Positions 1 through 9,000 of a stretch of 42,527 nt of DNA are shown one piece after another. A program made the position numbers and the translations under genes. This stretch comes from Rheinheimera mesophila. GTDB lineage: Bacteria > Pseudomonadota > Gammaproteobacteria > Enterobacterales > Alteromonadaceae. The stretch spans positions 1-42,527 of the forward strand of contig NZ_LAVS01000023.1 in assembly GCF_000986865.1 (NCBI RefSeq), read 5' to 3'. Every line of letters begins with the position of its first letter. Positions within the stretch are counted from its first letter, which is position 1. Below the pieces are notes generated by a model. The model saw only the letters and a program-made list of their open reading frames with translations. It searched no databases and was not told where the DNA came from.

Positions 1-812
1 TTTACATCGGGTAATGCCAGCAAAAACATCACTTCCAGCACGCCTAAACCACCGGGGGCGTGCGATAACAACGCGGCGGAAAACGACGCCAGAAAGATGC
101 CTAATACCATAAAATAACCCGGGTTACTTTGCTCGGGCAGGGCGTAATAAATAATGGCGGCGGCCGCTAATAACTCCAGTGGCGCTACGACTAACTGACG
201 GCAAATCAGCGAAAAACGCGGGTATTCCAGCTTCAGCTTCCATAAATCGATGCAGCGTCTTTTCATAAAGCTGCCCCACAAATACAGAGCAACTAAAAAT
301 AACATGCCAACGCCTAACAAAATCGCTACCCACTCCGGCAAGGCGCTGTGGAAGTGAGCGGGCAAACTGGGTTCAATCAGTAACACAATGCCACCCAATA
401 AGATGGTGCCCAGTGCAAAAGTGAAGGAACAAAACGCCACCAGAATACCGACTTCGCCTGCGGTTAAACCTTGTGAGCGGTAAGCCCGGTAGCGCACTAC
501 AGCGCCGGAGAATACGGACGCGCCGAGGTTGTGGCCTATAGCGTATGCAGTGAAAGATGCGAAAGAAATAAAGGTCCAGGAAACTTTTTTACGCAGATGG
601 GATAAAGCCAGCCGGTCATACCCCGCCAGGGCGATATAAGCAAAGACGGTCGCTAAGGCAGCCATCAGCCACCCTTCTAAAGAGATAGCCTCAAGACTGA
701 CGACAACATCTTCATAAGAAATATCTTTGAGCTGCTCAAGCAGCACATAAACCGAAAATGCTACAGCGGCCAAACCTAACAACGGCCAGAAGTAGTCTTT
801 TTTTATCATCAT
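1..812 (-). CDS. UPF0104 / YbhN-like multi-span membrane protein (3' end cut by window edge)
   Basis: I translated this by hand from the minus strand: 270 codons are open and the frame runs off the window at base 1, so the C-terminus is missing. The start is the first of two adjacent ATGs (812-810), with AAGGA five bases upstream. The product is an inner-membrane protein with repeated hydrophobic spans, a tract rich in small residues near GHNLGASVFSGAVVRYR and SHAPGGLGVLEVMF near the visible end. These are hallmarks of the UPF0104 family, which is related to the membrane half of lysylphosphatidylglycerol synthases. The family is thought to move or flip lipids, but this member has no known substrate. 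Upstream is 265 bp of non-coding sequence before the convergent end of the transporter gene. The family call is fairly firm; the function is not. Confidence 0.8.
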   Translation of the reverse strand, partial: MMIKKDYFWPLLGLAAVAFSVYVLLEQLKDISYEDVVVSLEAISLEGWLMAALATVFAYIALAGYDRLALSHLRKKVSWTFISFASFTAYAIGHNLGASVFSGAVVRYRAYRSQGLTAGEVGILVAFCSFTFALGTILLGGIVLLIEPSLPAHFHSALPEWVAILLGVGMLFLVALYLWGSFMKRRCIDLWKLKLEYPRFSLICRQLVVAPLELLAAAAIIYYALPEQSNPGYFMVLGIFLASFSAALLSHAPGGLGVLEVMFLLALPDV

Positions 813-1077
813 TTCAATCCTTGTCTGATCGCTTGTTTTCGCGTTGCGGCGAAAAGGGCAACACAACCATGACGTGTCTCATGTGTCTTCTGTCCTCTGG
901 TTCGCACTCCAGCAGGCAGTCGATCTGATGTTCTATGTATCACTCTGGGCCTATCTCAGCACTCAGGACGAGCTTTGGCAAGCAAAGCCGTGTTTTTTAC
1001 TGTTTGGCCGCTTAAAACTACAGCAGATTGGCTCAAATCGGCGTGCAAAACCAGCTCGCCGGTGTGAGCCTGATGGA

Positions 1078-2424
1078 TTAACTGCCTTTGATCGTCATGA
1101 CGGCCACTATGGCAATCAGCACGGGCGAGACAATAGCCGCTAATAACCAGTACACTTTTTGCACTGCCCCCGGCACTTCACCAGCCAGTATGGCTTTAAT
1201 TTGTGGCCAGACACGCCAGCCAACAAAAGTAGCAGCAAACATCCCGCCCAAAGGCATCAGCACATTAGACGCCATAAAGTCCATGGCATCAAATGGGGTT
1301 TTTCCGAATATGGTAAAGCTTTCCATACCGCCGCCAAAAGACAAGGCGGCAGGAATACCGAGAATGACATAGTTCACCACGGCGACCAGGATAGTGGCTA
1401 GTTTACGGTCCATCGCATATTCATCAATCAAAAACGCCACTACTGGCTCCAGAATAGAGATGGAAGAAGTCACAGCAGCAAACAGCAGCAAGCAGAAGAA
1501 AATCAAAGCCAGCACCTGACCCCCCGCCATTTGGGCAAAAAGTGCCGGCATAGTGATAAAGGTTAAACCAGGGCCTGCGGCTGGATCGACGTCAAAGGCA
1601 AAGACCGCAGGTAAAATCATTAAACCGGCCAATACTGAAGCCATAGTGGCTAAACCGGCAATCCATAAACCCGCATTTACCACTTTAGTTTCAGGGCTTA
1701 AATAAGAGCCATACGCCACCATTAAACCGGCGCCTACGGACAAGGAAAACACTGCCAAACCTAAGGCGTCCAGTACCATTTTAATGCTCAGCTTGCTCCA
1801 GTCCGGGGTAATGAAATACATCACACCTTCCATAGCGCCTGGTAAGGTCAGACTGCGCCATACCATCACCAGCATTAACACAAAAAGTGCTGGCATCAGA
1901 ATTTTACAAATACGTTCAATACCAGCCTGAACACCGGCAATCACAATCACGGCAGTGATGATCATAAACAGTGCGGTGTAAATTAAAGAAGCGGTTGGGT
2001 TAGCAATAAAATGGCTAAAGGTATCACTTAATACTTTGGCATCAGTCGTCAGCACCGTGCCCTGTATGGTTTGCACTATATAAGCAATGGTCCAGCCCCC
2101 TACCACACAGTAGAAGCCCAGAATTAAAAACACCCCAAGTACAGAAAGCCAGCCGGCCACATGCCAGTAGCCTTTGCCTAAAGCACGATAGGCTGAAGTG
2201 GCTGATTTTTTTGCGGTGCGGCCTATCATCATCTCAGCCAGTAACATCACCACGCCCACTGAAAATACACAGGCCAGATAAACCAATAAAAATACGCCGC
2301 CACCATTGGCTCCGGCAACATAAGGGAATTTCCAGATCGCACCTAAGCCCACTGCCGAGCCTGCTGCTGCCAATATAAAGCCGATACGCGAACCCCAGCT
2401 GCCGCGTGTTGTAGAGTTAGTCAT
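1078..2424 (-). CDS. Sodium-dependent transporter, neurotransmitter:sodium symporter (NSS/SNF) family
   Basis: The 448-residue product is a Na+-coupled symporter of the inner membrane, probably for amino acids or related small solutes. The N-terminus carries the NSS signature GSRIGFILAAAGSAVGLGAI followed by WKFPYVAGANGGG, the region that in LeuT-type transporters forms TM1 and part of the sodium site. Eleven to twelve hydrophobic spans follow, and the length is typical for bacterial members. I chose the ATG at 2424-2422 because AAGAGAT lies just upstream and the conserved domain starts a few residues later; the frame stays open 82 codons further upstream, but that stretch looks non-coding. 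The gene diverges from the thioredoxin/NHL gene, with about 250 bp between starts. The substrate cannot be read from the sequence. Confidence 0.9.
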   Translation of the reverse strand: MTNSTTRGSWGSRIGFILAAAGSAVGLGAIWKFPYVAGANGGGVFLLVYLACVFSVGVVMLLAEMMIGRTAKKSATSAYRALGKGYWHVAGWLSVLGVFLILGFYCVVGGWTIAYIVQTIQGTVLTTDAKVLSDTFSHFIANPTASLIYTALFMIITAVIVIAGVQAGIERICKILMPALFVLMLVMVWRSLTLPGAMEGVMYFITPDWSKLSIKMVLDALGLAVFSLSVGAGLMVAYGSYLSPETKVVNAGLWIAGLATMASVLAGLMILPAVFAFDVDPAAGPGLTFITMPALFAQMAGGQVLALIFFCLLLFAAVTSSISILEPVVAFLIDEYAMDRKLATILVAVVNYVILGIPAALSFGGGMESFTIFGKTPFDAMDFMASNVLMPLGGMFAATFVGWRVWPQIKAILAGEVPGAVQKVYWLLAAIVSPVLIAIVAVMTIKGS

Positions 2425-2672
2425 GCTTATCTCTTGTTTAGTTATAGTTTTTTCTTTTTGTATCTGCAGACCCACGGATACAGACAGGGCTCGTCTGGAA
2501 GTCACAGAAGTTACACCTTGGTGTGCAGCAAGATAGAGGAAATCTGTGTCAAAAAGCAACCAAAAATCCGTCACTGTCATTAATCTATCGTTAAACTCAG
2601 GTAAAACATTGAACGAAAATGGCGGATAGACCGTTCTATAGTAGGTAACAGCAGTCTGGCCGGGAGTCACCG

Positions 2673-4184
2673 ATGCGTTTAAAACTGAAAATCTGGATTG
2701 TCATTATGCTTTGTAGTTTAACTTTTGGTCTGGCCAAGGCGTCAGCCCGCACCAATAGTGTCGAGTTTCCTGCCGGTTTACCCTGGTTAAATGTGACGGA
2801 ACCACTCACTATGCAGCAGCTAAAAGGCAAGGTGGTGTTACTGGATTTCTGGACCTACGGCTGCGTCAACTGTATTCACGTCATTCCCGATTTACACAAG
2901 CTGGAACAGAAATACGGCAATAAGCTGGCCGTCATTTCAGTGCATTCCCCTAAATTCGATAATGAAAAACAACTCAGCACTTTAACCTCCATAGTGCGAC
3001 GTTATGGTATGCAACATGCCGTGGTCAACGACGTTGATTTTCAACTCTGGCGCGCTTATGCGGTCAGAGCCTGGCCTACTTTTGTGCTGATAGGGCCAGA
3101 TGGTAAATACGTCGGCCAAACTTCAGGCGAAGGCCGTTATGACATACTGGATCAAGCCATAGAACAGTTACTGGCAGAGTTTAAAGGCGAGCTTAACCTC
3201 AAGGCATTACCTATCCAGTTATTGGATCCGCTGAATACTGCATTAGCAGCGCCGGGCAGCCTGACTGTTGATGAGCGTTATATAGCGATCAGCGATACGC
3301 TGCATAATCAAATTGTAGTGCTGGACCATCAGGGCAAGCTGGTGAAACGTTTAGGCTCCGGCATCGCAGAGCTGAAAGATGGGCACAGCGACAGCAGTGC
3401 TTTTTCGTCCCCTCAGGGGTTGGTGCTGACGGAAAACGCCTTGTACGTGGCGGATACCGGTAACCATGCCATCCGCCGTATTGATCTCAGCACTTTTGAA
3501 GTCCGTACTCTGGCTGGTAATGGTGAACTGGCTCAAGGCCGGTTGATCCCCGGTAAAACGCCTACTCAAGTCTCGTTGCGCTCGCCCTGGGATTTAGCGT
3601 TGGACAAAACCACGTTATACATTGCGATGGCCGGTAGCCATCAAATTTGGACTTTGGATTTGCAAAGTTCTGAACTCAAAGCTTTCGCTGGCACAGGTCA
3701 GGAAGCCTTACTGGATGGCAAACGCACCGATGCAGCTTTTAACCAGCCCAGTGGTTTGGCTTTGCGGGGGAACAGATTGTGGGTGGCCGATGCAGAAGCC
3801 AGTGCTGTACGGCAAATTGATTTAAGTTCCGGCGACGTCGACACCCTAGTGGGGCAGGGCTTATTCGAGTTTGGTTTAAAAGATGGTGGTTTTAAACGAG
3901 CCTTGCTGCAGCACAACAAAGACGTGGTCTGGCTGGACAAAGATACCCTGGCGGTGGCCGACACCTATAACCATAAAATCAGGTTATTGGATTTAGACGA
4001 AGAGCAGGTGATGACGTTAAGTTTAGGCACTGAGCTGAATGAACCCGGTGGACTGGCGGTTTTTAACGGCGAGCTCTACATAGCGGACACCAACAATAAC
4101 AGAATAGTGCGTTGGCACCTGAAGGAGCAAAAGTTAACGGAACTGCAAGTGCCTGCAGCGGCAAAACTGGAGTCTGCCCCCTGA
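2673..4184 (+). CDS. Secreted thioredoxin-like / NHL-repeat protein (NHLRC2-type architecture)
   Basis: 503 residues. An N-terminal signal peptide (about 1-26) is followed by a thioredoxin-fold domain (about 30-170) with a C-x2-C site, CVNC, at residues 64-67 and the cis-proline segment AWPTF. A long C-terminal region (about 190-490) contains NHL-type beta-propeller repeats, visible as recurring motifs such as LYVADTGNHAIRRID, LWVADAEASAVRQID, LAVADTYNHKIRLLD and LYIADTNNNRIVRW. The order is that of the NHLRC2 family (thioredoxin then NHL propeller). A role in redox handling of envelope proteins with a propeller as binding platform is inference. GGGAG lies about 5-9 bases before the ATG. The gene is followed 39 bp later by rsuA on the same strand. 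Confidence 0.85.
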   Translation: MRLKLKIWIVIMLCSLTFGLAKASARTNSVEFPAGLPWLNVTEPLTMQQLKGKVVLLDFWTYGCVNCIHVIPDLHKLEQKYGNKLAVISVHSPKFDNEKQLSTLTSIVRRYGMQHAVVNDVDFQLWRAYAVRAWPTFVLIGPDGKYVGQTSGEGRYDILDQAIEQLLAEFKGELNLKALPIQLLDPLNTALAAPGSLTVDERYIAISDTLHNQIVVLDHQGKLVKRLGSGIAELKDGHSDSSAFSSPQGLVLTENALYVADTGNHAIRRIDLSTFEVRTLAGNGELAQGRLIPGKTPTQVSLRSPWDLALDKTTLYIAMAGSHQIWTLDLQSSELKAFAGTGQEALLDGKRTDAAFNQPSGLALRGNRLWVADAEASAVRQIDLSSGDVDTLVGQGLFEFGLKDGGFKRALLQHNKDVVWLDKDTLAVADTYNHKIRLLDLDEEQVMTLSLGTELNEPGGLAVFNGELYIADTNNNRIVRWHLKEQKLTELQVPAAAKLESAP

Positions 4185-4223
4185 TCTGGTTACACTGGAA
4201 ATAGAAAATCCAGGAAATTCAAC

Positions 4224-4916
4224 ATGCGTTTAGATAAGTTTATATGTGATTGTACTGGTCTGACCCGCAGTCAGGCCGGAAAAGTAATACGGCAAAAACT
4301 GGTCACAGTGAACGGCGAGCTGGCCAAACAACCTGCTTTGCAACTCAAAGCCACAGACAAAGTGTGTTTCGATGGTGAAGAACTGCAGTTGATTGGGCTG
4401 CGTTACATCATGATGCATAAACCTGCCGGGTATATTTGCTCAACCGAAGACCCGGATCACGAAACAGTGTTCGCGTTAATGGACGAACCTCTGCTGGAGC
4501 GTTTGCATACAGTAGGACGATTGGATCTGGATACCACCGGCATAGTGCTGATCACCGACGATGGCCAGTGGTCACATAAAATCAGTTCACCTAAACATCA
4601 CTGCGCCAAAACCTACAGAGTCTGGTTAGCCGACCCTGTGCCTGAATCAGCTATAGCCCAGTTTGCCGAAGGTATAATGTTGCGGGGTGAAAAAACCTTA
4701 ACTAAGCCTGCAGAACTGGTGATACTAGACCCACACCAGGCTTTGCTAACGATCAGCGAAGGGCGTTACCATCAGGTCAAACGTATGTTTGCTGCTATTG
4801 GCAACAAAGTGGAGAAGCTGCACCGCGAACAAATTGGCGACTTGCCATTGGATCCGGATTTAGCCGAAGGTGAATACCGCTATTTAACCCCTGAAGAAGT
4901 CGCCTTGTTCCGCTGA
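4224..4916 (+). CDS. rsuA: 16S rRNA pseudouridine(516) synthase
   Basis: This 230-residue enzyme converts U516 of 16S rRNA to pseudouridine during small-subunit assembly. An S4 RNA-binding domain occupies about residues 1-50 (RLDKFICDCTGLTRSQA). The catalytic domain holds the family motif GRLDLDTTG with the presumed nucleophile Asp101, close to the position of the catalytic Asp in E. coli RsuA, and the later motif EGRYHQVKRMFAAIGNKV. Length matches the family. AGGA lies 8 bases before the ATG. RsuA, rather than the related RluB/E/F group, is favoured by the short length and the N-terminal sequence, but the substrate base is assigned by similarity only. Confidence 0.9.
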   Translation: MRLDKFICDCTGLTRSQAGKVIRQKLVTVNGELAKQPALQLKATDKVCFDGEELQLIGLRYIMMHKPAGYICSTEDPDHETVFALMDEPLLERLHTVGRLDLDTTGIVLITDDGQWSHKISSPKHHCAKTYRVWLADPVPESAIAQFAEGIMLRGEKTLTKPAELVILDPHQALLTISEGRYHQVKRMFAAIGNKVEKLHREQIGDLPLDPDLAEGEYRYLTPEEVALFR

Positions 4917-4933
4917 TACCTCAAGCTGGTGCT

Positions 4934-4964
4934 GACCACATGGTTTACTGTGAAGCATGTGGTC
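4934..4964. terminator. Stem-loop downstream of rsuA (possible terminator)
   Basis: A perfect 9-bp inverted repeat, GACCACATG (4934-4942) and CATGTGGTC (4956-4964), with a 13-nt loop, lies 18 bp after the rsuA stop. There is no run of T after it, so termination would be weak or factor-assisted; it could also be an operator or an mRNA-stability hairpin. Confidence 0.35.
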
Positions 4965-5152
4965 TGACTCCTCCTAATTCATCTGCAATTCAGCGGCCCT
5001 GGTTATAATCAAGCGGCATACGGCAGCAGAAGCGTAAAACGGCATAGTCTGTTACAACTTTTAACCTGATGTATGAATACTTCGCCTTGGTCTGCAACCT
5101 GCTGTCCGCTACACTGTGCAGGTCTAATTTCACTTTGTGTTATGGAGTTTGT

Positions 5153-5881
5153 ATGTCAAAAATGAAAATCGCTGTTGTTGCTTTGGCTCTTGGTGCTTTG
5201 ATGTTGTCAGGCTGTTCTGCCACTCATACGGCGATCAGCAAAAGGAATTTGCAAGTTCAGACCAAGATGAGTGACACCATCTTTCTGGACCCTGTGGCAG
5301 ATGACAAACGTACTGTATTTATTCAGGTACGTAACACTTCAGATCAGCAAGGTTTATCTATTGAGCCTCAGATCATCGAAGCTGTGCAGGCCAAAGGTTA
5401 TCGCGTAGTACGTGATCCTGATCAGGCTAACTTCCTGTTACAGGCCAATGTATTGCAGGCGGGTCAAACTGACCTGCGCTCACAAAATGAAGCCTTTGGT
5501 AGCGGCTTTGGTGGTGCATTAATTGGTGGTGCTATTGGTAACCAGTTTGGTAGCGGTGGCGGTCGTGCGGCGGCAACTGTAGGTGGTGCTTTAATAGGTT
5601 TAGCCGCGGATGCGCTGGTGAAAGATGTTCATTACAGCATCATCACCGACCTGCAAATTTCTGAACGCGCGAAAAAAGGTGTTGTGGTGCTGGAAGAAAA
5701 CAAAGCCAGCTTAAAACAAGGCAACAGTGGCTATAAAAATGTTAGCTCGACTGAAGAAACCGAGTGGAAACGTTACCAGACCCGTATTTTGTCGACAGCC
5801 AATCAGGTCAATATGGAATATGCCGAAGCTGAACCTGAGTTAGTAAAAGGCTTGATGCGTTCAATCTCCGGTATTTTATAA
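5153..5881 (+). CDS. TraT-like outer-membrane lipoprotein, chromosomal
   Basis: 242 residues. The N-terminus is a lipoprotein signal with lipobox LSGC, so Cys21 would be lipidated. The body matches the TraT complement-resistance/surface-exclusion family: TVFIQVRNTSD, then a glycine-rich membrane-interacting stretch (GSGFGGALIGGAIGNQFGSG, then GGALIGLAADALVKD), and an end resembling TraT C-termini. On F-like plasmids TraT blocks mating-pair formation and complement attack. Here it is a stand-alone gene with no transfer genes nearby, so the role is probably general envelope protection (inference). I chose the ATG at 5153 over an upstream in-frame ATG because GGAG precedes it and the lipoprotein signal starts there. 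Confidence 0.85.
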   Translation: MSKMKIAVVALALGALMLSGCSATHTAISKRNLQVQTKMSDTIFLDPVADDKRTVFIQVRNTSDQQGLSIEPQIIEAVQAKGYRVVRDPDQANFLLQANVLQAGQTDLRSQNEAFGSGFGGALIGGAIGNQFGSGGGRAAATVGGALIGLAADALVKDVHYSIITDLQISERAKKGVVVLEENKASLKQGNSGYKNVSSTEETEWKRYQTRILSTANQVNMEYAEAEPELVKGLMRSISGIL

Positions 5882-6137
5882 CCCGTTCTTTTTACAGCCA
5901 GAGCGGCCTTGACACAGTGTTTTGGTCCGCTCAGCTCTTTCTATGATTTCCCAGTGGCCGCTGTGTTGTTGTCTGCAGTGGCCATTTTTTATGTTGTGCT
6001 GTCCTACAGAGCAGCCTTCGCTCCGATGTGCAAAATCGTTCCTGACGATTTGGTGTTCCGTTTTTTTGAAAGTTTTTCATTGATCGTCCTGTCTTGATTG
6101 GTTGTATCTATTGCTCCAATTCGAAACAGGACGGTGT

Positions 6138-7109
6138 ATGAACAAAATTACCTTGTCGTTATTGCTGGCGTTAAGCCCGGCGTTGTCTGCAGCCGAACAG
6201 GCCACACCTAATCAATTTATCGATGTGTTTGCCAAAATTTTTGGTGAACATAAAGGCGAGCGCAAAGGACATGCCAAAGGTTTTTGTGCGGCCGGTACCT
6301 TTAAGGCGCTACCTGATGCAAAAAACTTCAGCTCAGTGGCCTGGTTATCCGGTGAAACTGTACCTGTGACTGCGCGTTTTTCGATGGCGGGTGGTAATCC
6401 AAAAGCGCCTGAAAACAGCCGTTCTCCACGCGGCTTAGGTTTACAGCTAAAAACAGCCAATGGTCAAATCCAGCATTTTGCCATGTTAACCACTCCTGTG
6501 TTTGGCGCTAAAGATCCGGAAACCTTTTTAGGTTTACTGCAGACTCAGATCCCAGATCCGGCTACAGGCAAGCCTGACATGGCCAAAATTCAGGCCTTCC
6601 GTGCGGCTCATCCGGACACTCAGGCGCAGGCCGAGTATTTAGCAAAAAATTCTCCGCCCTGGAGTTACGCCACCACACCGTACTTTGGTATTCATAGCTT
6701 TTTTATCAAAGACAACAGTGGTGTCGAGCAAAAAGTACGTTGGCAATTTGTACCTAAAGATGGGGTGAAAGGTTTAACTGAAGCTGAAATCAAAGCACCG
6801 CCAACGGAGTTTTTACAACAGCGTCTGGCAGAGCGGTTAGCCAAAGGCCCAACAGAGTGGACCATGCAGTTGGTCGTGGGAGAAGCCGGTGATACTGAAA
6901 CCGATCCATCAGTGGTATGGCCGAAAGAACGTAAAACACTGGATGTCGGACTCTTGTCTATTACCGCAGAGGGCGGAGAAGCCTGTACCGGTGTTAATTT
7001 TGATCCCAATGTACTAAGTAGCGGCGTGCGTGCCAGTAGCGACCGGGTATTACAAATGCGGTCTGCCGCGTATGCCATCTCTTTTGGTAAGCGTTTAACT
7101 AACCAATAA
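6138..7109 (+). CDS. Periplasmic catalase-related peroxidase (SrpA-type)
   Basis: 323 residues with a cleavable signal peptide (about 1-19), so it acts in the periplasm. It is a small, heme-only member of the catalase superfamily, much shorter than true catalases (about 480 residues or more). Visible landmarks are the distal histidine in KGHAKGF (His45), the strand VTARFSMAGGNP, and the proximal ligand motif RSAAYAISF near the C-terminus with Tyr312 preceded at minus four by Arg308. The family is generally a heme peroxidase using an organic reductant rather than a strong catalase; the reductant here is unknown. CAGGACGGTGT precedes the ATG at 6138. A stem-loop follows the stop. Confidence 0.88.
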   Translation: MNKITLSLLLALSPALSAAEQATPNQFIDVFAKIFGEHKGERKGHAKGFCAAGTFKALPDAKNFSSVAWLSGETVPVTARFSMAGGNPKAPENSRSPRGLGLQLKTANGQIQHFAMLTTPVFGAKDPETFLGLLQTQIPDPATGKPDMAKIQAFRAAHPDTQAQAEYLAKNSPPWSYATTPYFGIHSFFIKDNSGVEQKVRWQFVPKDGVKGLTEAEIKAPPTEFLQQRLAERLAKGPTEWTMQLVVGEAGDTETDPSVVWPKERKTLDVGLLSITAEGGEACTGVNFDPNVLSSGVRASSDRVLQMRSAAYAISFGKRLTNQ

Positions 7110-7126
7110 GCCAATACAACACGAAA

Positions 7127-7153
7127 ACGAATGCACTAATAGAGTGCATTCGT
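7127..7153. terminator. Stem-loop after the peroxidase gene
   Basis: An 11-bp perfect stem with a 5-nt loop: ACGAATGCACT (7127-7137), loop AATAG, AGTGCATTCGT (7143-7153). It lies between the peroxidase stop and the GH13 gene. The T tail is poor, so it may attenuate rather than fully stop transcription. Confidence 0.5.
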
Positions 7154-7220
7154 ATGCAGTCTGGCCCTGTGGCTGGAATTTGACTAAGCTGGGTCAAACT
7201 CAAGAAACAGGGATCTACCA

Positions 7221-8915
7221 ATGTTGAATAAATCAATGCTCGCGCTGGCGTTAGCTATAGCATTAACGGGCTGTGGCAAAGCGCCGCAACAAACGACCAC
7301 CAGTAGCACTGCGGATACTCCGGCCGCTGTTCAGGCCACAGCAACAAAAGCCTGGTGGCAGGATGCGGTGTTTTATCAAATCTGGCCCCGCAGTTTTTAT
7401 GACACCAACGCCGATGGCACGGGCGATTTCAAAGGCATCGAAGCCAAGCTGCCGTATTTGCAAGATTTAGGTATTAACGCGATTTGGTTAACACCTATCT
7501 TTGAAGCGCCTTCTTATCATGGCTACGACTTCACCGAATTTTATCAGGTAGAACAAGATTACGGTTCTATGCAGGATTTTGAGCAGTTGGTACAGGCAGC
7601 CAAAGCCAAAAATATTAATATCATCCTCGACTTAGTGATCAATCATATCTCCGATAAACATGAATGGTTCCAGCGCTCAGCCAAAGGTGAAGCACCTTAC
7701 AAAGATTATTTTGTCTGGCGTGACGAACTGCCCACAGATGGCTGGGGACCCGCCTGGAGCACGGAAGTTAAACCTGAAGCGGTCTGGCATTACAACGCAG
7801 AGCGCAAAGCTTATTACTACGCGGCTTTTGGCGCATCACAACCGGATCTGAATTTAAAACACCCTGATGTCATTGCTGAAATGAAGAAAATGGCCAAATT
7901 CTGGCTGGATAAAGGGGTTGCAGGTTTCCGTTTAGATGCGGTGCGTTACGTGCAGGAAGATGGTCCACAACAAAGGGCAGATACCCAGGGCACGATCGAT
8001 TACTGGGTCGACTTCACTCAGTATGTGAAAAGTGTCAAGCCCGACGCCTATTTGGTAGCGGAAGCCTGGGTTGATTTGCCGATAGCAGCCAAATACTGGG
8101 GCAATGGCAAAGGCCTGGATGCTGGCTTTGACTTTGAATTTGGTTACAAGGTGCTGGAGCTGTTGAACGCTGGCAAACAAAATGCCGAGTTTGGCACTAT
8201 GCAGCAAGCGACCAGTCAGCAGGCAGACAATGTGCTGATGGCAAATTTACAGCAGCGCAAAACAACCTCAGCCCCAATGGAGTTTTTTAGCCCCTTCCTG
8301 ACCAACCACGACCAGCCGCGTTTAAGCTGGCAATTGGGTCAGGACTTTAATAAAGCCAAGCTGGCTGCGGCCTTGCTGTTTAGCTCACCGGGCACAACGT
8401 ACATCTATTATGGCGAAGAAATTGCGCTGACTCAGGCGTCAGACAAAGAGCATTTACACCGCCGTTCGCCAATGTTCTGGGACAACAGTGCTCAGGCTGG
8501 TTTTAGTACAGCGGAAAAAGTCTGGGTGCAACGGGACGACTTATTCCCGCCTCAGGCCGAAAGTGGCTGGTGGACGCCATTTTTAGCGGCGCAGCAGCAA
8601 GGACCAAACAACGTAGCGGCTCAGCAAGCCGACGCCAAATCTGTCTGGTCTTTGTATAAATTCCTGATCCAACAAAAAGCCAAACGTGCCGAGTTTGGTA
8701 TAGCCGGAGACTACAAAGCGGAATTTTTAGCCGATGGTAAGTTGCTGAAAATTGTCCGCTCTTTAGCGGATAAACAAAGCCTGATGCTGCTGAACTTATC
8801 GGCTGAGACGCTGGCCGTCCCGGCTGATTTAGTACCTGCAGGCATGACAGTGACCTGGCAGGAAGATGAAACGCCAGAGCTGAATGCCCACCAACTACAA
8901 ATCTGGCAAAACTAA
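7221..8915 (+). CDS. GH13 alpha-amylase-family glycoside hydrolase, lipoprotein
   Basis: 564 residues. The signal peptide ends in LTGC, so Cys18 is a predicted lipid anchor, and the enzyme would sit on the outer or inner membrane facing out of the cytoplasm. The GH13 (beta/alpha)8 barrel begins at WWQDAVFYQIWPRSFYD (about residue 45). Catalytic motifs are complete: GFRLDAVRY with nucleophile Asp239, VAEAW with acid/base Glu281, and TNHDQPR with Asp364. DLVINH is conserved region I. The sequence resembles the oligo-1,6-glucosidase / alpha-glucosidase side of GH13 more than large endo-amylases, so likely substrates are maltooligosaccharides or related alpha-glucosides; the exact linkage cannot be told. 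CAGGGA is the ribosome-binding site. A strong terminator starts right after the stop. Confidence 0.88.
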   Translation: MLNKSMLALALAIALTGCGKAPQQTTTSSTADTPAAVQATATKAWWQDAVFYQIWPRSFYDTNADGTGDFKGIEAKLPYLQDLGINAIWLTPIFEAPSYHGYDFTEFYQVEQDYGSMQDFEQLVQAAKAKNINIILDLVINHISDKHEWFQRSAKGEAPYKDYFVWRDELPTDGWGPAWSTEVKPEAVWHYNAERKAYYYAAFGASQPDLNLKHPDVIAEMKKMAKFWLDKGVAGFRLDAVRYVQEDGPQQRADTQGTIDYWVDFTQYVKSVKPDAYLVAEAWVDLPIAAKYWGNGKGLDAGFDFEFGYKVLELLNAGKQNAEFGTMQQATSQQADNVLMANLQQRKTTSAPMEFFSPFLTNHDQPRLSWQLGQDFNKAKLAAALLFSSPGTTYIYYGEEIALTQASDKEHLHRRSPMFWDNSAQAGFSTAEKVWVQRDDLFPPQAESGWWTPFLAAQQQGPNNVAAQQADAKSVWSLYKFLIQQKAKRAEFGIAGDYKAEFLADGKLLKIVRSLADKQSLMLLNLSAETLAVPADLVPAGMTVTWQEDETPELNAHQLQIWQN

Positions 8916-8916
8916 A

Positions 8917-8946
8917 AAAGGGTCGGGGCTTTGGCTCCGCCCCTTT
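8917..8946. terminator. Bidirectional intrinsic terminator between the GH13 and sensor kinase genes
   Basis: AAAGGG (8917-8922) pairs with CCCTTT (8941-8946), and inside it CGGGGC (8924-8929) pairs with GCTCCG (8934-8939) around a TTTG loop, with one mismatch between the two helices. A-run and T-run flank the stem, so it can serve both convergent genes. Confidence 0.8.
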
Positions 8947-9000
8947 GATCAGGCTTATACAGCGCTTTAGTCTGATGAAGCAATCAATAGGGAGGCAGAG

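Noticed and set aside
844-1143. 99-codon plus-strand open frame overlapping the transporter end
   Set aside because: No ribosome-binding site, no recognisable product, and its 3' part is antisense to the transporter gene.
5909-6097. 62-codon hydrophobic open frame between the TraT-like and peroxidase genes
   Set aside because: Starts at TTG without a ribosome-binding site; hydrophobicity comes from T-rich intergenic DNA.
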